From positions 1 to 64,000 of the forward strand of contig NZ_JAERJR010000005.1 in the NCBI RefSeq assembly GCF_018257515.1: a stretch of DNA of 64,000 bases, read 5' to 3'. The position numbers and the translations under genes are program-made. A model generated the notes under the pieces. That model saw nothing but the letters and a program-made list of their open reading frames with translations, was not told the DNA's origin and made no database searches. The stretch's first letter is position 1, and every line of letters begins with the position of its first letter. Positions 53,450-63,499 of this stretch are shown here, one piece after another. The stretch is from Tatumella sp. JGM118. Lineage in GTDB: Bacteria; Pseudomonadota; Gammaproteobacteria; Enterobacterales; Enterobacteriaceae.

Positions 53450-54574
53450 TCACTTAGCAGCCTCTTTCCTGACCTGGCTTAAAGGTTTAACCCATGGACT
53501 CTTCGCCCGTACAGCTTCAGGAAGGGTACTGATAGCACGTTTAGCTTCAGCAGAAGTTGCATAAGAACCACTCACTAACACATACCATGGCTGTCCGTTA
53601 CGCTGCGTTTCATAAACATGGTAACCGGTAAGGTTTTGTTGTCTGGCCCACGCGTTCAGGGACTCCCTGTGTGTCGCACCACTCAACTGTATTGTGTACT
53701 CACCTGAAGGGACCTGTGCTACAGCCTCAGGGGGAGTTTTACGTGCCACACTGGCAGGTTTCGATTCATGCATGACCGGTTCAGAAGCAGTGACCGGCTT
53801 GCGTGTTTCTTTCACCGGATGTTCAGCAACGCGACGGGATTCCGCGGCACGACGCTGTTCAGCGACACGTCGTTGTTCTGTGACACGGCGCTGCTCTTCC
53901 CTGCGACGTTGTTCGGTTATGCGCGCCTCGCGCTCACGACGCTCCGCCGCGACATTACGTTCGCTGGCAGGGGATTTCCGGACTGCACTGTGTGGTACAG
54001 AAGGTACAGAAGGTACAGAAGGTGAAGTATTGGCCGAACGGTTACCCGGGACCATGCCGTTATTTTTTACATTCAGTCCCAGCGTGGCTGGCGCGGTCGG
54101 TAATGTTGTCTGGCTGGCGACCGGTGTGGCCGTCCCGTCAGTGCTGACATCCTTTTGCGCTGCATCAGGCTGTGACTGAACACCCGGCGCGGATGACGCA
54201 GAAGACGATGCAGATGACATATCAGTATCACTGCCGGCAACGGGCGGTAGCGGCGCATCTGAAGCTGTTCCCGGGGTATTGCTCATCACAGAAGAGCCGG
54301 AAAGGTCAATAGACTTCCCTTCTCCGCCCGCAGAGGAACTGTTTCCGGCTACCGGTGACTGCGATGGACCCTTCAGAGCGGCACCAATGCCAAGGATGAG
54401 GAGCAGAAGAACCAGAATACCGACAGCAATCATAATATGCTGCTTCGATACCGGTAACTGCGGGAGTTGCGGTAGTTTCGGTAACTTTGGCTTGGGTGAT
54501 GATTTACGGGTTCGCGCAGCAGGACGATCACTGGCGTCAGGTTTTAACTCATCTTCCGGCTGGAACTCATCCAT
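53450..54574 (-). CDS. damX: Cell division protein DamX
   Basis: 374 residues (E. coli 428). A bitopic inner-membrane protein of the divisome. A basic/Pro-rich cytoplasmic start (KPKLPKLPQLPQLP) leads to one membrane helix (about 46-67), a long Ser/Pro/Ala-rich linker and a C-terminal SPOR domain (about 293-365) that binds denuded peptidoglycan at the septum. The linker holds an SVP repeat (9 bases, 53994-54023) and an Arg/Glu/Gln-rich coiled stretch with RRVAEQRRAAE units. It is shorter than in E. coli in the linker. Confidence 0.93.
   Translation of the reverse strand: MDEFQPEDELKPDASDRPAARTRKSSPKPKLPKLPQLPQLPVSKQHIMIAVGILVLLLLILGIGAALKGPSQSPVAGNSSSAGGEGKSIDLSGSSVMSNTPGTASDAPLPPVAGSDTDMSSASSSASSAPGVQSQPDAAQKDVSTDGTATPVASQTTLPTAPATLGLNVKNNGMVPGNRSANTSPSVPSVPSVPHSAVRKSPASERNVAAERREREARITEQRRREEQRRVTEQRRVAEQRRAAESRRVAEHPVKETRKPVTASEPVMHESKPASVARKTPPEAVAQVPSGEYTIQLSGATHRESLNAWARQQNLTGYHVYETQRNGQPWYVLVSGSYATSAEAKRAISTLPEAVRAKSPWVKPLSQVRKEAAK
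53994..54023 (-). repeat. 9-base tandem repeat in damX
   Basis: Three perfect copies of GGTACAGAA plus three more bases, coding for VPS on the minus strand. Length can change by whole codons without a frameshift. Confidence 0.9.
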
Positions 54575-54642
54575 TAAACCACCTCGTGCTTAACCGTTAG
54601 TATCCCGCTACCTGTGTGCAGCAGAACAAGCTATGTCTTATA

Positions 54643-55731
54643 TCAGCCTGGCTGACAATCATTGATCGCCGCTAAAACAATATCATGCGCTACACCACTT
54701 CTCACCTCTGCCTGCCCTGTTTTACAAGGCAGCACCAGACGCAACTCTCCGCCCAGTACTTTTTTATCACGCAGCATGTGAGGCAGATATTGCTCTGCGC
54801 TCATTTCAGCCGGTCCACAGGTCGGTAGTCCGGCCCGCGCCAGCAGCGCAATAATGCGCTCTGTTTCGGCTGAGGTAAAACCATTACAACGTTCGGCTGT
54901 TTTCGCAGCCATCACGATTCCGGCGGCCACCGCTTCACCGTGTAACCAGTTACCATAGCCCATATGCGCTTCAATCGCGTGCCCGAAGGTGTGCCCCAGA
55001 TTCAGCAACGCCCTGACTCCGGACTCCCGCTCATCAGCGGCAACAACTTCAGCTTTAAGTTCACAGCAACGGCGAATACAGCGGGCTATCGTAGGTTCAT
55101 CCAGGGCCATCAGCTGTTCCATATGCTGTTCAAGCCATACAAAAAAGTCAGCATCCAGAATGATACCGTATTTAATGACTTCCGCCAGTCCGGACGATAA
55201 CTCTCGTAGCGGCAGCGTTTTCAGACAGCGGGTATCAATAATGACCGATGCGGGCTGATAAAACGCCCCAATCATATTTTTACCTAACGGGTGGTTTACT
55301 GCGGTTTTTCCACCGACGGAGGAATCAACCTGTGAAAGTAAGGTGGTCGGGATCTGAATAAAACGGACACCCCGTTGGTAACATGCCGCGGCAAAGCCGG
55401 TCATATCACCGATCACCCCGCCCCCGAGAGCCACCAGCGTGGTATCCCGGCCATGGGGTTTTTTCAGTAATGCGGTAAATATCTGCTCCAGAACATCCAG
55501 CGTTTTGTACTGCTCGCCATCCGGCAGAATGACCTGGTCAACCGCAATACCTGCATCAGAGAGTTTCTGTGTCACAGACGTCAGATAGAGTGGTGCCAGT
55601 GTTTCATTGGTCACCACCATCGCGGTATCACCGGCACTGAGAGGCCAGTAGGAAGCAGGGTCATCAAATAAACCTGCAGCTATGGTAATCGGATAACTAC
55701 GTTCTTCAAGTGAGACCGAGATCTGCTCCAT
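54643..55731 (-). CDS. aroB: 3-dehydroquinate synthase
   Basis: 362 residues, as in E. coli. It converts DAHP to 3-dehydroquinate with NAD and a divalent metal. Seen: [16 protein letters not shown] near 102, [19 protein letters not shown] near 138, and the metal-binding His in [11 protein letters not shown] near 268, as well as the Glu in [10 protein letters not shown]. It follows aroK by 43 bases and precedes damX. Its gene product is two steps ahead of aroE, at 1119. Confidence 0.98.
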   Translation of the reverse strand: MEQISVSLEERSYPITIAAGLFDDPASYWPLSAGDTAMVVTNETLAPLYLTSVTQKLSDAGIAVDQVILPDGEQYKTLDVLEQIFTALLKKPHGRDTTLVALGGGVIGDMTGFAAACYQRGVRFIQIPTTLLSQVDSSVGGKTAVNHPLGKNMIGAFYQPASVIIDTRCLKTLPLRELSSGLAEVIKYGIILDADFFVWLEQHMEQLMALDEPTIARCIRRCCELKAEVVAADERESGVRALLNLGHTFGHAIEAHMGYGNWLHGEAVAAGIVMAAKTAERCNGFTSAETERIIALLARAGLPTCGPAEMSAEQYLPHMLRDKKVLGGELRLVLPCKTGQAEVRSGVAHDIVLAAINDCQPG

Positions 55732-55774
55732 AATGATCGATACCCTGCGACTGAGTCTGTTTTACGCTAACAAA

Positions 55775-56296
55775 TTAATTACTTTCCAGCATATGAATAA
55801 TCTGGTTCGCGACCACTTTAGCACTCTGCTCATCGGTTCTGATGGTCACATCCGCAATTTCTTCATACAAAGGATTACGTTCGTCGGCCAATTCCTCCAG
55901 AACTTCCCGCGGAGGAGAGTCAACCTGAAGTAACGGGCGCCGTTTATCACGCTGTGTCCGTGCCAGTTGTTTTTCGATGGTTGTTTCCAGATACACAACA
56001 ACACCACGGGCGGAAAGACGATTACGGGTATCCCGTGATTTTACTGAGCCACCGCCAGTCGCCAGGACAATTCCCTGTTTTTCAGTGAGCTCGTTGATGA
56101 TTTTTTCTTCACGATCACGAAAACCATCCTCGCCTTCTACATCAAATACCCAGCCAACATCAGCTCCGGTACGTCGCTCAATTTCCTGATCGGAATCGTA
56201 AAATTCCATATTGAGTTGCTGAGCTAACTGACGACCAATAGTGCTTTTGCCGGCACCCATAGGCCCAACCAGAAAGATATTTCGTTTCTCTGCCAT
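55775..56296 (-). CDS. aroK: Shikimate kinase 1
   Basis: 173 residues from the ATG at 56296, as in E. coli. It phosphorylates shikimate with ATP. The P-loop GPMGAGKST is at 11-19, shikimate-binding Asp in YDSDQEIE, and ATGGGSV near 79. The upstream frame to 56389 lacks family support. It is the first gene of the aroK-aroB-damX-dam-rpe-gph-trpS series. Confidence 0.97.
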   Translation of the reverse strand: MAEKRNIFLVGPMGAGKSTIGRQLAQQLNMEFYDSDQEIERRTGADVGWVFDVEGEDGFRDREEKIINELTEKQGIVLATGGGSVKSRDTRNRLSARGVVVYLETTIEKQLARTQRDKRRPLLQVDSPPREVLEELADERNPLYEEIADVTIRTDEQSAKVVANQIIHMLESN

Positions 56297-56656
56297 TTTA
56301 TCGGTATTACTAAGAATTCGTTGATGATACCCCGCGTTCAGCCTTGCTGACAGTCGGGACAGAAACTGAGACCTCATAAGCGTTAACAAGAGTCAGACGA
56401 AAAATTATCTCAACACTCTGGGCTGTTTGGCAACCAATTAAATGATCTCAGGAGTAGCTTTCTCTTCCGGAGCAAGGTGAGATTGTATAGTCTGCCTGTT
56501 TTTCGGGCAATTATTCATGCAATCACAAAGATAACCTGATCCTACATCTGTTTTTCAGTATTTGGCTCCGGACTTACAGAATCGCTCAATCTTTTATGCT
56601 AAATGCACGGCCGCGTCAACGCGGATTCAGTCAGCAGACAATTTCAGAGTGAGAGA
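56297..56656 (-). other. aroK upstream region
   Basis: 360 bases between hofQ and aroK. A possible promoter is TATACA (56484-56489) with TTGCCC (56505-56510) 15 bp upstream on the minus strand, which would give a long leader. I see no gene in it. In E. coli this region carries the aroK promoters. Confidence 0.4.
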
Positions 56657-57895
56657 TCAGGGGAATATTAATCGCGGGGTGATAAATATCACAAGTTCAC
56701 GTTTATTCTGCTGACGTGAATCATGGCGAAATAATTGACCAAAAAACGGTATATCTCCCAGGATTGGCACCTTATTCCGCTGGTTATTCTGATTTTGCTG
56801 AAAAATTCCGCCCAGAGCCAGGGTCTGACCATCACGTACCGTGACCCGGGTCGAGATTTCCTGTTTATCGATACTTATCGGTACGTTACTCCCTTTTTGC
56901 AGGGCCTTTCCCGGAACATTCTGGCTGAGCTGTATCGTCAGGCGAACATTTCCACCCCCGAGCACTTCCGGAGTGATCTGCATTCCTAATACGGCTTCTT
57001 TAAATTCAACGGTTGCTGTTTCATCTTTTCCCTGGGTGACGACATAAGGTATTTCCGTCCCCTGTTTAATGGACGCCATACTACCATGTGACGTCATCAG
57101 ACGCGGACTGGCGATAATTTCCGCCTGATGTTCCTGTTCAAGTGCACTCAACTCAAGGCTCAACAGTTGTCCATTCATTCGTGTCAGCGTCATGCCTGCG
57201 GTGAAGGATGCCGGTGTCACTGCCAGCGGAATATTCAGCACAGAGAGTGCTCCCGTCTCTGCCTGCAGGAGTTCGCCTTGCTGCCCCCACGCCACCCCTA
57301 ATTCGCGTAAGCTTTCCTCACTGATGGTGATAATATGCGCCGTGATTTCCACCTGGGGGATAGCTACATCATAACTGTCCAGCCATTCAGAGATTTTCCT
57401 GACGGACTCTGCAGTGTCCTGAACAATCAGCATATTGGCCCGGGTATTCGCACTAATGTGGCCTGCAGGACTCAATAAGCCGGCGCTATCGCTCGTCAGT
57501 AGCGGTTTTATCGAGGCGGCGTCGGTATTCCGCAGGGTAAAACGTCGGGTGATGACCGGTGAAGACGGATGGTCCCGCGTGTTCCGGCGTCCACCCTCAT
57601 CCTGAATTTCCGGGAAAACCCGCAAAATATTGTCGTCCAGGACGGCCCTCACTCCGGCCATTTCCGATACCAGTAATATCGCCCCGGGCCAGGTAATATC
57701 GTGCAACCGTAAAGACAACGTCCCGGTGACGCCCGGGGCGATGACCAGGTTAAGGTTTCGGAATGCGGCAAGATAATAGAAAATCCGCGTAACCGGTGTT
57801 TCCTCAAAGTCCAGTGTCACAGGAGAGTCCGGCACGACCGCCTGCCCCATTCCTGTAAAAAAAATAAGAAGCGATATCAGGTTATTACTCTTCAT
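56657..57895 (-). CDS. hofQ: Secretin-family DNA uptake protein HofQ
   Basis: 412 residues, as in E. coli. It is an outer-membrane secretin of the PilQ/ComE kind. A signal-like start (1-18) leads to N0/N1-type domains (VTLDFEETPVTRIFYYLAAF; ANTRANMLIVQDTAESVRKI) and the secretin domain, with IASPRLMTSHGSMASIKQGTEIPY and VPILGDIPFFGQLFR near the end. In E. coli it supports growth on DNA as nutrient. Its start overlaps hofP by 11 bases, last gene of hofMNOPQ. Confidence 0.93.
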   Translation of the reverse strand: MKSNNLISLLIFFTGMGQAVVPDSPVTLDFEETPVTRIFYYLAAFRNLNLVIAPGVTGTLSLRLHDITWPGAILLVSEMAGVRAVLDDNILRVFPEIQDEGGRRNTRDHPSSPVITRRFTLRNTDAASIKPLLTSDSAGLLSPAGHISANTRANMLIVQDTAESVRKISEWLDSYDVAIPQVEITAHIITISEESLRELGVAWGQQGELLQAETGALSVLNIPLAVTPASFTAGMTLTRMNGQLLSLELSALEQEHQAEIIASPRLMTSHGSMASIKQGTEIPYVVTQGKDETATVEFKEAVLGMQITPEVLGGGNVRLTIQLSQNVPGKALQKGSNVPISIDKQEISTRVTVRDGQTLALGGIFQQNQNNQRNKVPILGDIPFFGQLFRHDSRQQNKRELVIFITPRLIFP

Positions 57896-58235
57896 CGGGG
57901 CTCTCCCGGGTCAGTGATAATTGCCAAAACGGCTTATCGCACGCCGGGGTATTGCGGAACAACACTTTACCACGATGGATACTTTCGGCTTTCCATGCGG
58001 TTCCCGGCAGGTACTCCCCCACCTGCAGAAAATAATGACCGCCGTCGGGGCCGGTAATATAGGCGGCCTGGTGAGTCTGGTCAGATAAAGTCCCTTGCAG
58101 CCGCCATTTACGAGCACCGGATTTTTCCGGTAACTGACATTGCGGACGGCTTGCCGGAGGCTGAAAAGGGTCCCGGTCTTCGGCCTGTGCTGCACTGAGT
58201 ATCAGGCTAAGACACCACAGCCAGGCTCTAGTCAC
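57885..58235 (-). CDS. hofP: HofP, PilP-like pilus assembly protein
   Basis: 116 residues (E. coli 134). A signal-like hydrophobic start (ends SAAQAED) is followed by RDPFQPPAS, the usual PilP mark, and a small beta domain. It would link the inner-membrane pilus parts HofN/O to the HofQ secretin. The start overlaps hofO by 8 bases. Poorly conserved family; called from place and motif. Confidence 0.8.
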   Translation of the reverse strand: MTRAWLWCLSLILSAAQAEDRDPFQPPASRPQCQLPEKSGARKWRLQGTLSDQTHQAAYITGPDGGHYFLQVGEYLPGTAWKAESIHRGKVLFRNTPACDKPFWQLSLTRESPDEE

Positions 58236-58713
58236 CGGTCTGCAACCACAGTGTCATTTCCAGCACATCTTTCTGGCGACCAAGAGTAAAATCGCCGGCG
58301 GACCAGGCCGGAGACAGTGAGGCAATACGCCCGAAAATATCTTTAACCTCCGGCCAGTTCAGCCATAACTGTATCTGTGCCGGAGAGCCACTTTTCCAGT
58401 GACGGACCCTGACATTCGTGCGGGCCAGTAGCATCATGGGGGTCATCCGCGGGGGCTCCGGCGCTATAGCCTGACTGCACAGAGCACGCAGTTGAACCAG
58501 TGAAGGCAGAGATGCCAGTTTTTTCCGTTTCTGGTTCAGGACGGTCGATTGCTGAAGATAACGGACTTCACTCCGCTGCCACTGGCGCCAGGCTGGGAAA
58601 TCCAGCAGTGCTGCTTCTGCAACCAGACTGCCCATGCCAAGCAGAACGAACAGCAGCCACTGCTGACTCTGTGGACGGTATAAAAAAGAAAGTATAACTT
58701 CAGGCATTACCAT
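58228..58713 (-). CDS. hofO: HofO, PilO-like pilus assembly protein
   Basis: 161 residues (E. coli 146). One membrane helix (about 18-36, WLLFVLLGMGSLVAEAALL), then a coiled-coil and a small periplasmic domain. This matches the PilO layout. It overlaps hofN by 14 bases and hofP by 8. Identity rests mainly on the conserved gene order. Confidence 0.82.
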   Translation of the reverse strand: MVMPEVILSFLYRPQSQQWLLFVLLGMGSLVAEAALLDFPAWRQWQRSEVRYLQQSTVLNQKRKKLASLPSLVQLRALCSQAIAPEPPRMTPMMLLARTNVRVRHWKSGSPAQIQLWLNWPEVKDIFGRIASLSPAWSAGDFTLGRQKDVLEMTLWLQTGD

Positions 58714-59260
58714 CCTCCTTCCCGTGGAGTCCGGGGAGCAGACGGGCCGTAAGCGTAAAGCGGTATCCGCCTTCGGCTACCGTGACCAATTCCTGAATAG
58801 ACGGTGAGGATAAAAACGGATGTCCTGCCAGATGGCGGTTAAATCGTATTAGTTGCGAAACACTGTCAGTCTGCCCTCGGAAAATGAGTACCCCTTTCTG
58901 ACGGCTGACAGAGGATAACCAGACCGAGGCAGGCATTAGTCCCGGTAAGTCAGCCCAGAAACGACGCCATTGCAATTGTTGCTCCTGCTGTACCTGCCGG
59001 GCTTCCCTGTTCTTCCTCAGATCATCCAGGCGCAGCGACAGCTGTTGTTGTTCGGTAATGAGCTGGTTTATCCGTAACTGCTGTTGCTGTTGATGCTCAT
59101 CCAGTAAAAGCATCTTCTGCAGCCGATCACGCAGAATGACATATCCCACGGTACAAAGAAGAGTGATCACCATCAGCAAGACGCTATAGCGAATGACCCA
59201 GTGGCGCGCCCGTTGTTTTATCGCCGTTTCCCGCCAGGGCAACAGATTCACCCCGGTCAT
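58700..59260 (-). CDS. hofN: HofN, PilN-like pilus assembly protein
   Basis: 186 residues (E. coli 179). MTGVNLLPWRE at the N-terminus is the conserved PilN motif that binds PilM (HofM). A membrane helix (about 23-44) and a long coiled coil (DEHQQQQQLRINQLITEQQQLSLRLDDL) follow. The start overlaps hofM by four bases. Confidence 0.88.
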   Translation of the reverse strand: MTGVNLLPWRETAIKQRARHWVIRYSVLLMVITLLCTVGYVILRDRLQKMLLLDEHQQQQQLRINQLITEQQQLSLRLDDLRKNREARQVQQEQQLQWRRFWADLPGLMPASVWLSSVSRQKGVLIFRGQTDSVSQLIRFNRHLAGHPFLSSPSIQELVTVAEGGYRFTLTARLLPGLHGKEDGNA

Positions 59261-60090
59261 ACGCTATCTTCCGGGCGTAAAGCAAGACCGGTCGCCAGGA
59301 CATAACCATTGTCATTGGCCGGTAACGGCGGATACCGATGGGCAATCATCCGCAGAGGATGGCATAACGTAAAGCCGGGCAGCGGCTGCCGGAGAGAGTC
59401 TCCGCAACAGAGACGAAAGGCTGCCTCAGGGCACTGCTGCCGACAGAGGGTGTCCGCATCGGGGACTTGCTGGCGAAACTGCCAGCCGTAGCTGATTTTC
59501 CCGTGCCGGCGGGCAGCCCATAACCAGAAGGCATCACTGCAGTGAAGTAATATGCCGTCTTTTTCCGGCTGCTGCGCTTCCATAATTACCGCCAGACTGG
59601 CCGGAGAGAGATCAAATACCTCAGGGTTCAGTCCTGCCTGTCGGAATAATGCCTGCCACTGATCCAGTACCTTTTGATTGACGACCGTCACCGTGAGTCC
59701 CCCCGAAGAAAACGGTTCAGCGGTGTAATCAAGTCCCAAAGGTCCGGTACCTTCAGGAAACCATCGGCGTGCCGCGGCCCGGATATAACGCCCGCGCTGC
59801 GGCTCACACATGGCGGCCATGGGCAACGTAAGTTCACGGCGGGAAACGAGATGCGGAGGTAAACCGATCCGCAGCGAAAACCGGCCGGGTAACAGCCGGC
59901 GCCACTGATGCAGAAGAGATAACAAGGCTGACCGCTGCCCTTCGATATCCAGGGTGCCGGTGCCTGTGGAAGGTAACCGGTGCTGCCACCAGTGGCGCAA
60001 TTGCCAACCTGTGCGGCGGGCCTGTACCCCGAGGGCTGTAATACAGTCAGGCTGAATATCAAGCCCGACATTCCAGCGCTGAAAATTCAT
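59257..60090 (-). CDS. hofM: HofM, PilM-like pilus assembly protein
   Basis: 277 residues from the ATG at 60090 (E. coli 259). It has the actin-like ATPase fold of PilM; WNVGLDIQPDCITALGV holds the start of the phosphate-binding region. It should sit at the cytoplasmic face and bind the HofN start. GGAGG is 8 bases before this ATG; a GTG three codons upstream overlaps it. First gene of hofMNOPQ and divergent from mrcA. Confidence 0.87.
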   Translation of the reverse strand: MNFQRWNVGLDIQPDCITALGVQARRTGWQLRHWWQHRLPSTGTGTLDIEGQRSALLSLLHQWRRLLPGRFSLRIGLPPHLVSRRELTLPMAAMCEPQRGRYIRAAARRWFPEGTGPLGLDYTAEPFSSGGLTVTVVNQKVLDQWQALFRQAGLNPEVFDLSPASLAVIMEAQQPEKDGILLHCSDAFWLWAARRHGKISYGWQFRQQVPDADTLCRQQCPEAAFRLCCGDSLRQPLPGFTLCHPLRMIAHRYPPLPANDNGYVLATGLALRPEDSV

Positions 60091-60209
60091 AAATGACACC
60101 TCCGCTGTGTCTGTTGCGCAAAATGACGTATCAAACCAATCTTCTTGCCTTTATACTACGGCAAAATTGTCTATAAACTATGCAGTTGACCTTTGGTGGG
60201 ATATTTCAG

Positions 60210-62762
60210 GTGAAGTTCTTAAAGTATTTATTTATTTTCGCAATTTTTTGCGTATTTCTGGGAGTCGGCTCTGTCTATGGCCTCTATAAGTATATTGAGC
60301 CACAGCTGCCTGATGTAAACACACTGAAAGATGTGCGGCTGCAAACGCCGATGCAGGTCTACAGTGCCGACGGCGAGCTGATGGCTCAGTTTGGCGAAAA
60401 ACGCCGTGTCCCCTTAACGCTGAATCAAATCCCGCCTGAAATGGTAAAAGCGTTTATTGCCACAGAAGACAGCCGTTTCTACGAGCATCACGGCATTGAC
60501 CCGGTCGGGATCTTCCGCGCCGCCAGTATCGCCCTGGTGACCGGCCATGCTTCTCAGGGGGCCAGTACGATCACCCAGCAGTTAGCGCGTAATTTCTTCC
60601 TGAGCCCGGAAAAAACGTTCATGAGAAAGGTCAAAGAAGCCTTTCTTGCAATACGCATCGAGCAGTTACTGAGTAAAGATGAAATTCTGGAACTCTATCT
60701 GAATAAAATCTACCTGGGCTATCGTGCGTATGGTGTCGGGGCGGCCGCGCAGGTTTATTTTGGTAAGAATGTGGATCAACTGACATTGAGCGAGATGGCC
60801 ATGATCGCCGGGCTACCGAAAGCGCCGTCAACCTTTAATCCGCTCTATTCCCCGGATCGTGCCCTGGCCCGCAGAAATGTCGTGCTGTCGCGCATGCTGG
60901 ACCAGCATTACATCACACGTCAGCAGTATGATGACGCCAGGGTACAGGCGATCGATGCCAGTTACCATGGCCCGGAGGTCGCCTTTAGCGCACCGTATAT
61001 CACCGAAATGGTACGCCAGGAGATGGTGAAGCGTTACGGCGATAATGCGTATACCGACGGATTTAAGGTCTATACCACCATCACACGCCGGTTACAGACC
61101 GCCGCTCAGGCTGCCGTACAGAAAAACGTTATCGACTACGATATGCGTCATGGCTATCGCGGGCCACAAAAGGTGTTATGGAAATCCGGCGATAATGCCT
61201 GGGATGCAGCAAAAATTAGCCGGGAGCTGAATACACTTCCGGTGTATGGCCCGCTCATCCCGGCCGTCGTCACTGCCGCAAACGCCAGTACTGCCAGTGT
61301 GACCCTTAAAGGGGATAAAGTGTTGTCGCTCGACCTTGCCGCTGTTCGCTGGGCAAGACCGTTTAAGACAGATACCCAGCAAGGCGCGACCCCACAGACG
61401 GTTAACCAGGTGCTGCAACCGGGACAGCTTATCTGGGTACGTCAGACAGAGAGCCAATGGCTGCTGGCACAGGTGCCGGATGTGAATTCCGCGCTGGTCT
61501 CGCTGAATTCCAAAACCGGTGCCATCATTGCGCTGGTTGGTGGCTTTGATTTTAACCAGAGCATGTTTAACCGGGCCACCCAGGCCTTACGGCAGGTCGG
61601 GTCAAACATCAAACCACTGCTGTACACCGCAGCCATGGATAAAGGTCTGACATTAGCGACTCTGCTGAATGATGTGCCTATCTCCCGCTGGGATGCCGGT
61701 GCCGGTACAGACTGGCGTCCTCATAACTCACCGAATACTTACGACGGCCCTATCCGTTTACGTCAGGGGTTAGGGTTGTCTAAAAACGTGGTGATGGTCA
61801 GGGCGATGCGGGCGATGGGTGTGGATTATGCCGTGAAGTACCTGCAACGACTGGGCTTTCCGGAGCAGAATATTGTCCATACGGAGTCCCTGGCTCTGGG
61901 GGCGGCGTCATTCACGCCGTTACAGGTTGTCAGAGGTTATGCCACCCTGACGAATGGCGGTTTCCTAGTTGACCCATGGTTTATTCAGAAGATTGTCAAT
62001 GATGGCGGGGATACCGTTTTTGAAGAACAACCGAAAATCGCCTGTCCGCAATGCAATATTCCGGTGATCTATGGCGAGACCCCGAAATCAGCGGCACTGA
62101 ACGAAGAAAGTATTGAAAATGTCGCGCAATCTGGCACGGTTGCCCCGGCGAATGCCTCTGCACCACAAACGGATCTGGAACACCCCCTGGTGCCGCCGGT
62201 GACAGATCAGCAATATGCGCCCCATGTCATCAGTACTCAGCTCTCCTTCCTGATTAAGAGCGCTCTGAACTCGAATGTCTTCGGGGAACCGGGCTGGCAA
62301 GGGACAGGCTGGCGTGCCGGCAGGGACCTGAAACGAAATGATATCGGTGGTAAAACAGGTACCACCAACAATTCGAAAGATGCATGGTTTTCCGGATTCG
62401 GCCCGGATATCGCCACTTCGGTCTGGATAGGCTTTGATGATGCCCGCAGAGATTTAGGCCGCAGTACTTATTCCGGAGCCATTAAAGATCAGGCCGCCGG
62501 GTATGAAGGCGGTGCTAAAACCGCCCAGCCAGCCTGGGATGACTATATGAAAGTCGCTCTGGAGGGTGTACCACTGCAGCCACTGGTCCCACCGGAAGGC
62601 ATTACCACGGTGACTATTGACCGTACCACCGGAAAACTGTCTAAAGGCGGGGCTAATTCGCGTCAGGAATACTTTATTACCGGCACAGAACCGACCGAAT
62701 ATTCAGTGCAGGATACCAGCCCTGAAATCATCAATAACGGCCAGAGTCACGACCTGTTCTGA
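60210..62762 (+). CDS. mrcA: Penicillin-binding protein 1A
   Basis: 850 residues from a GTG start, exactly the E. coli length. It is a bifunctional peptidoglycan glycosyltransferase/transpeptidase. A cytoplasmic stub and one membrane helix (about 5-25), then the GT51 domain with EDSRFYEHHG and GASTITQQLARN (about 90-130), an ODD-like domain, and the transpeptidase with SNIKP, SKN and GGKTGTTN. The start at 60210 is chosen because KFLKYLFIF aligns with the family; GGTGGG lies 9 bases before. A frame from 60180 adds ten residues. Confidence 0.97.
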   Translation: MKFLKYLFIFAIFCVFLGVGSVYGLYKYIEPQLPDVNTLKDVRLQTPMQVYSADGELMAQFGEKRRVPLTLNQIPPEMVKAFIATEDSRFYEHHGIDPVGIFRAASIALVTGHASQGASTITQQLARNFFLSPEKTFMRKVKEAFLAIRIEQLLSKDEILELYLNKIYLGYRAYGVGAAAQVYFGKNVDQLTLSEMAMIAGLPKAPSTFNPLYSPDRALARRNVVLSRMLDQHYITRQQYDDARVQAIDASYHGPEVAFSAPYITEMVRQEMVKRYGDNAYTDGFKVYTTITRRLQTAAQAAVQKNVIDYDMRHGYRGPQKVLWKSGDNAWDAAKISRELNTLPVYGPLIPAVVTAANASTASVTLKGDKVLSLDLAAVRWARPFKTDTQQGATPQTVNQVLQPGQLIWVRQTESQWLLAQVPDVNSALVSLNSKTGAIIALVGGFDFNQSMFNRATQALRQVGSNIKPLLYTAAMDKGLTLATLLNDVPISRWDAGAGTDWRPHNSPNTYDGPIRLRQGLGLSKNVVMVRAMRAMGVDYAVKYLQRLGFPEQNIVHTESLALGAASFTPLQVVRGYATLTNGGFLVDPWFIQKIVNDGGDTVFEEQPKIACPQCNIPVIYGETPKSAALNEESIENVAQSGTVAPANASAPQTDLEHPLVPPVTDQQYAPHVISTQLSFLIKSALNSNVFGEPGWQGTGWRAGRDLKRNDIGGKTGTTNNSKDAWFSGFGPDIATSVWIGFDDARRDLGRSTYSGAIKDQAAGYEGGAKTAQPAWDDYMKVALEGVPLQPLVPPEGITTVTIDRTTGKLSKGGANSRQEYFITGTEPTEYSVQDTSPEIINNGQSHDLF

Positions 62763-62777
62763 CATTCCTTACGCAAG

Positions 62778-62796
62778 ATCCCCCGGGACGGGGGAT
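62778..62796. repeat. Hairpin after mrcA
   Basis: Perfect 7-bp arms ATCCCCC / GGGGGAT with a 5-base loop, 15 bases after the mrcA stop. No T run; the proper terminator follows at 62904. Confidence 0.6.
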
Positions 62797-62903
62797 TGGA
62801 GGGACCGGGAGCAATAAGACCTTCGGTCCGCGACATTTATGGTCGTTGCCCGGCGCTGTTTATCGCGGCCCGGGCCCTGTTGATTGACCCTGCTCAGGGG
62901 ATA

Positions 62904-62928
62904 AAAAAGCCGGCACTGCCGGCTTTTT
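62904..62928. terminator. Bidirectional terminator between mrcA and nudE
   Basis: An 11-bp stem AAAAAGCCGGC / GCCGGCTTTTT with a 3-base loop. Five T residues end it on both strands. It lies 7 bases after the nudE stop. Confidence 0.9.
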
Positions 62929-62935
62929 GTTATGA

Positions 62936-63499
62936 TCAGCCAGGCAGTTTATTGTGCTTTATCAACCATTCCCGTAGCAGGAACAGCGCACTGATATTTC
63001 TGGCCTCACTGAATTGGGGCTTTTCCAGCAAGCCAGTCAGATTATTAAGCGGCCAGCGGTGCACGACCAGGGGTTCAGGTTCATCACCTTCCAGTTTTTC
63101 CGGATAAAGATCCTGCGCAACAATAATATTCATGCGGCTGGAGAAATAAGAAGGAGCCATCGTCAGACTGGCCAGTAATTCGGTATTCCGTGCGCCAAAA
63201 CCGGCTTCTTCTTTCAGTTCACGTTGTGCCGCCTCCGGGGGAGTTTCGCCCGGGTCTATCAGTCCTTTAGGAAACCCCAGTTCATAACTCTCCAGACCGA
63301 CCGCATACTCTTCGATCAGTAGCACCGAATCACCGTCCAGTGCGAGGATCATCACGGCTTCCCTCGATGAAGGTTTCATACGCTCATACGCCCGCCGCTC
63401 TCCGTTACTGAATTCCAGGTCGACCTGCTGGATAGTAAATAGCCGGGAACGGGCAACCTCTTTGATATTCAGAATTTCTGGTTTTTTCAGGGAACCCAT
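62936..63499 (-). CDS. nudE: ADP compounds hydrolase NudE
   Basis: 187 residues (E. coli 186). It splits ADP-ribose, Ap3A and NADH with Mg(II). The Nudix box is intact: Gly-79, Glu-85 and REL-x-EE (93-98) with the closing Gly-100. Conserved neighbours are LLIEEYAVGLESYELGFPKG. Convergent with mrcA and divergent from igaA, as in E. coli. Confidence 0.97.
   Translation of the reverse strand: MGSLKKPEILNIKEVARSRLFTIQQVDLEFSNGERRAYERMKPSSREAVMILALDGDSVLLIEEYAVGLESYELGFPKGLIDPGETPPEAAQRELKEEAGFGARNTELLASLTMAPSYFSSRMNIIVAQDLYPEKLEGDEPEPLVVHRWPLNNLTGLLEKPQFSEARNISALFLLREWLIKHNKLPG

Noticed and set aside
53820..53945. Frames opposite damX rich in Arg/Ser/Cys
   Set aside because: They reflect the repeat-rich linker on the other strand and have no family resemblance.
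60115..60130. Possible Sxy-dependent CRP-S site (TGCGC-N6-ACGTA) upstream of hofM
   Set aside because: Matches about 7 of 10 core positions but lies only 25 bases before the hofM start codon, too close to activate it; on the mrcA side there is no reason for such control.
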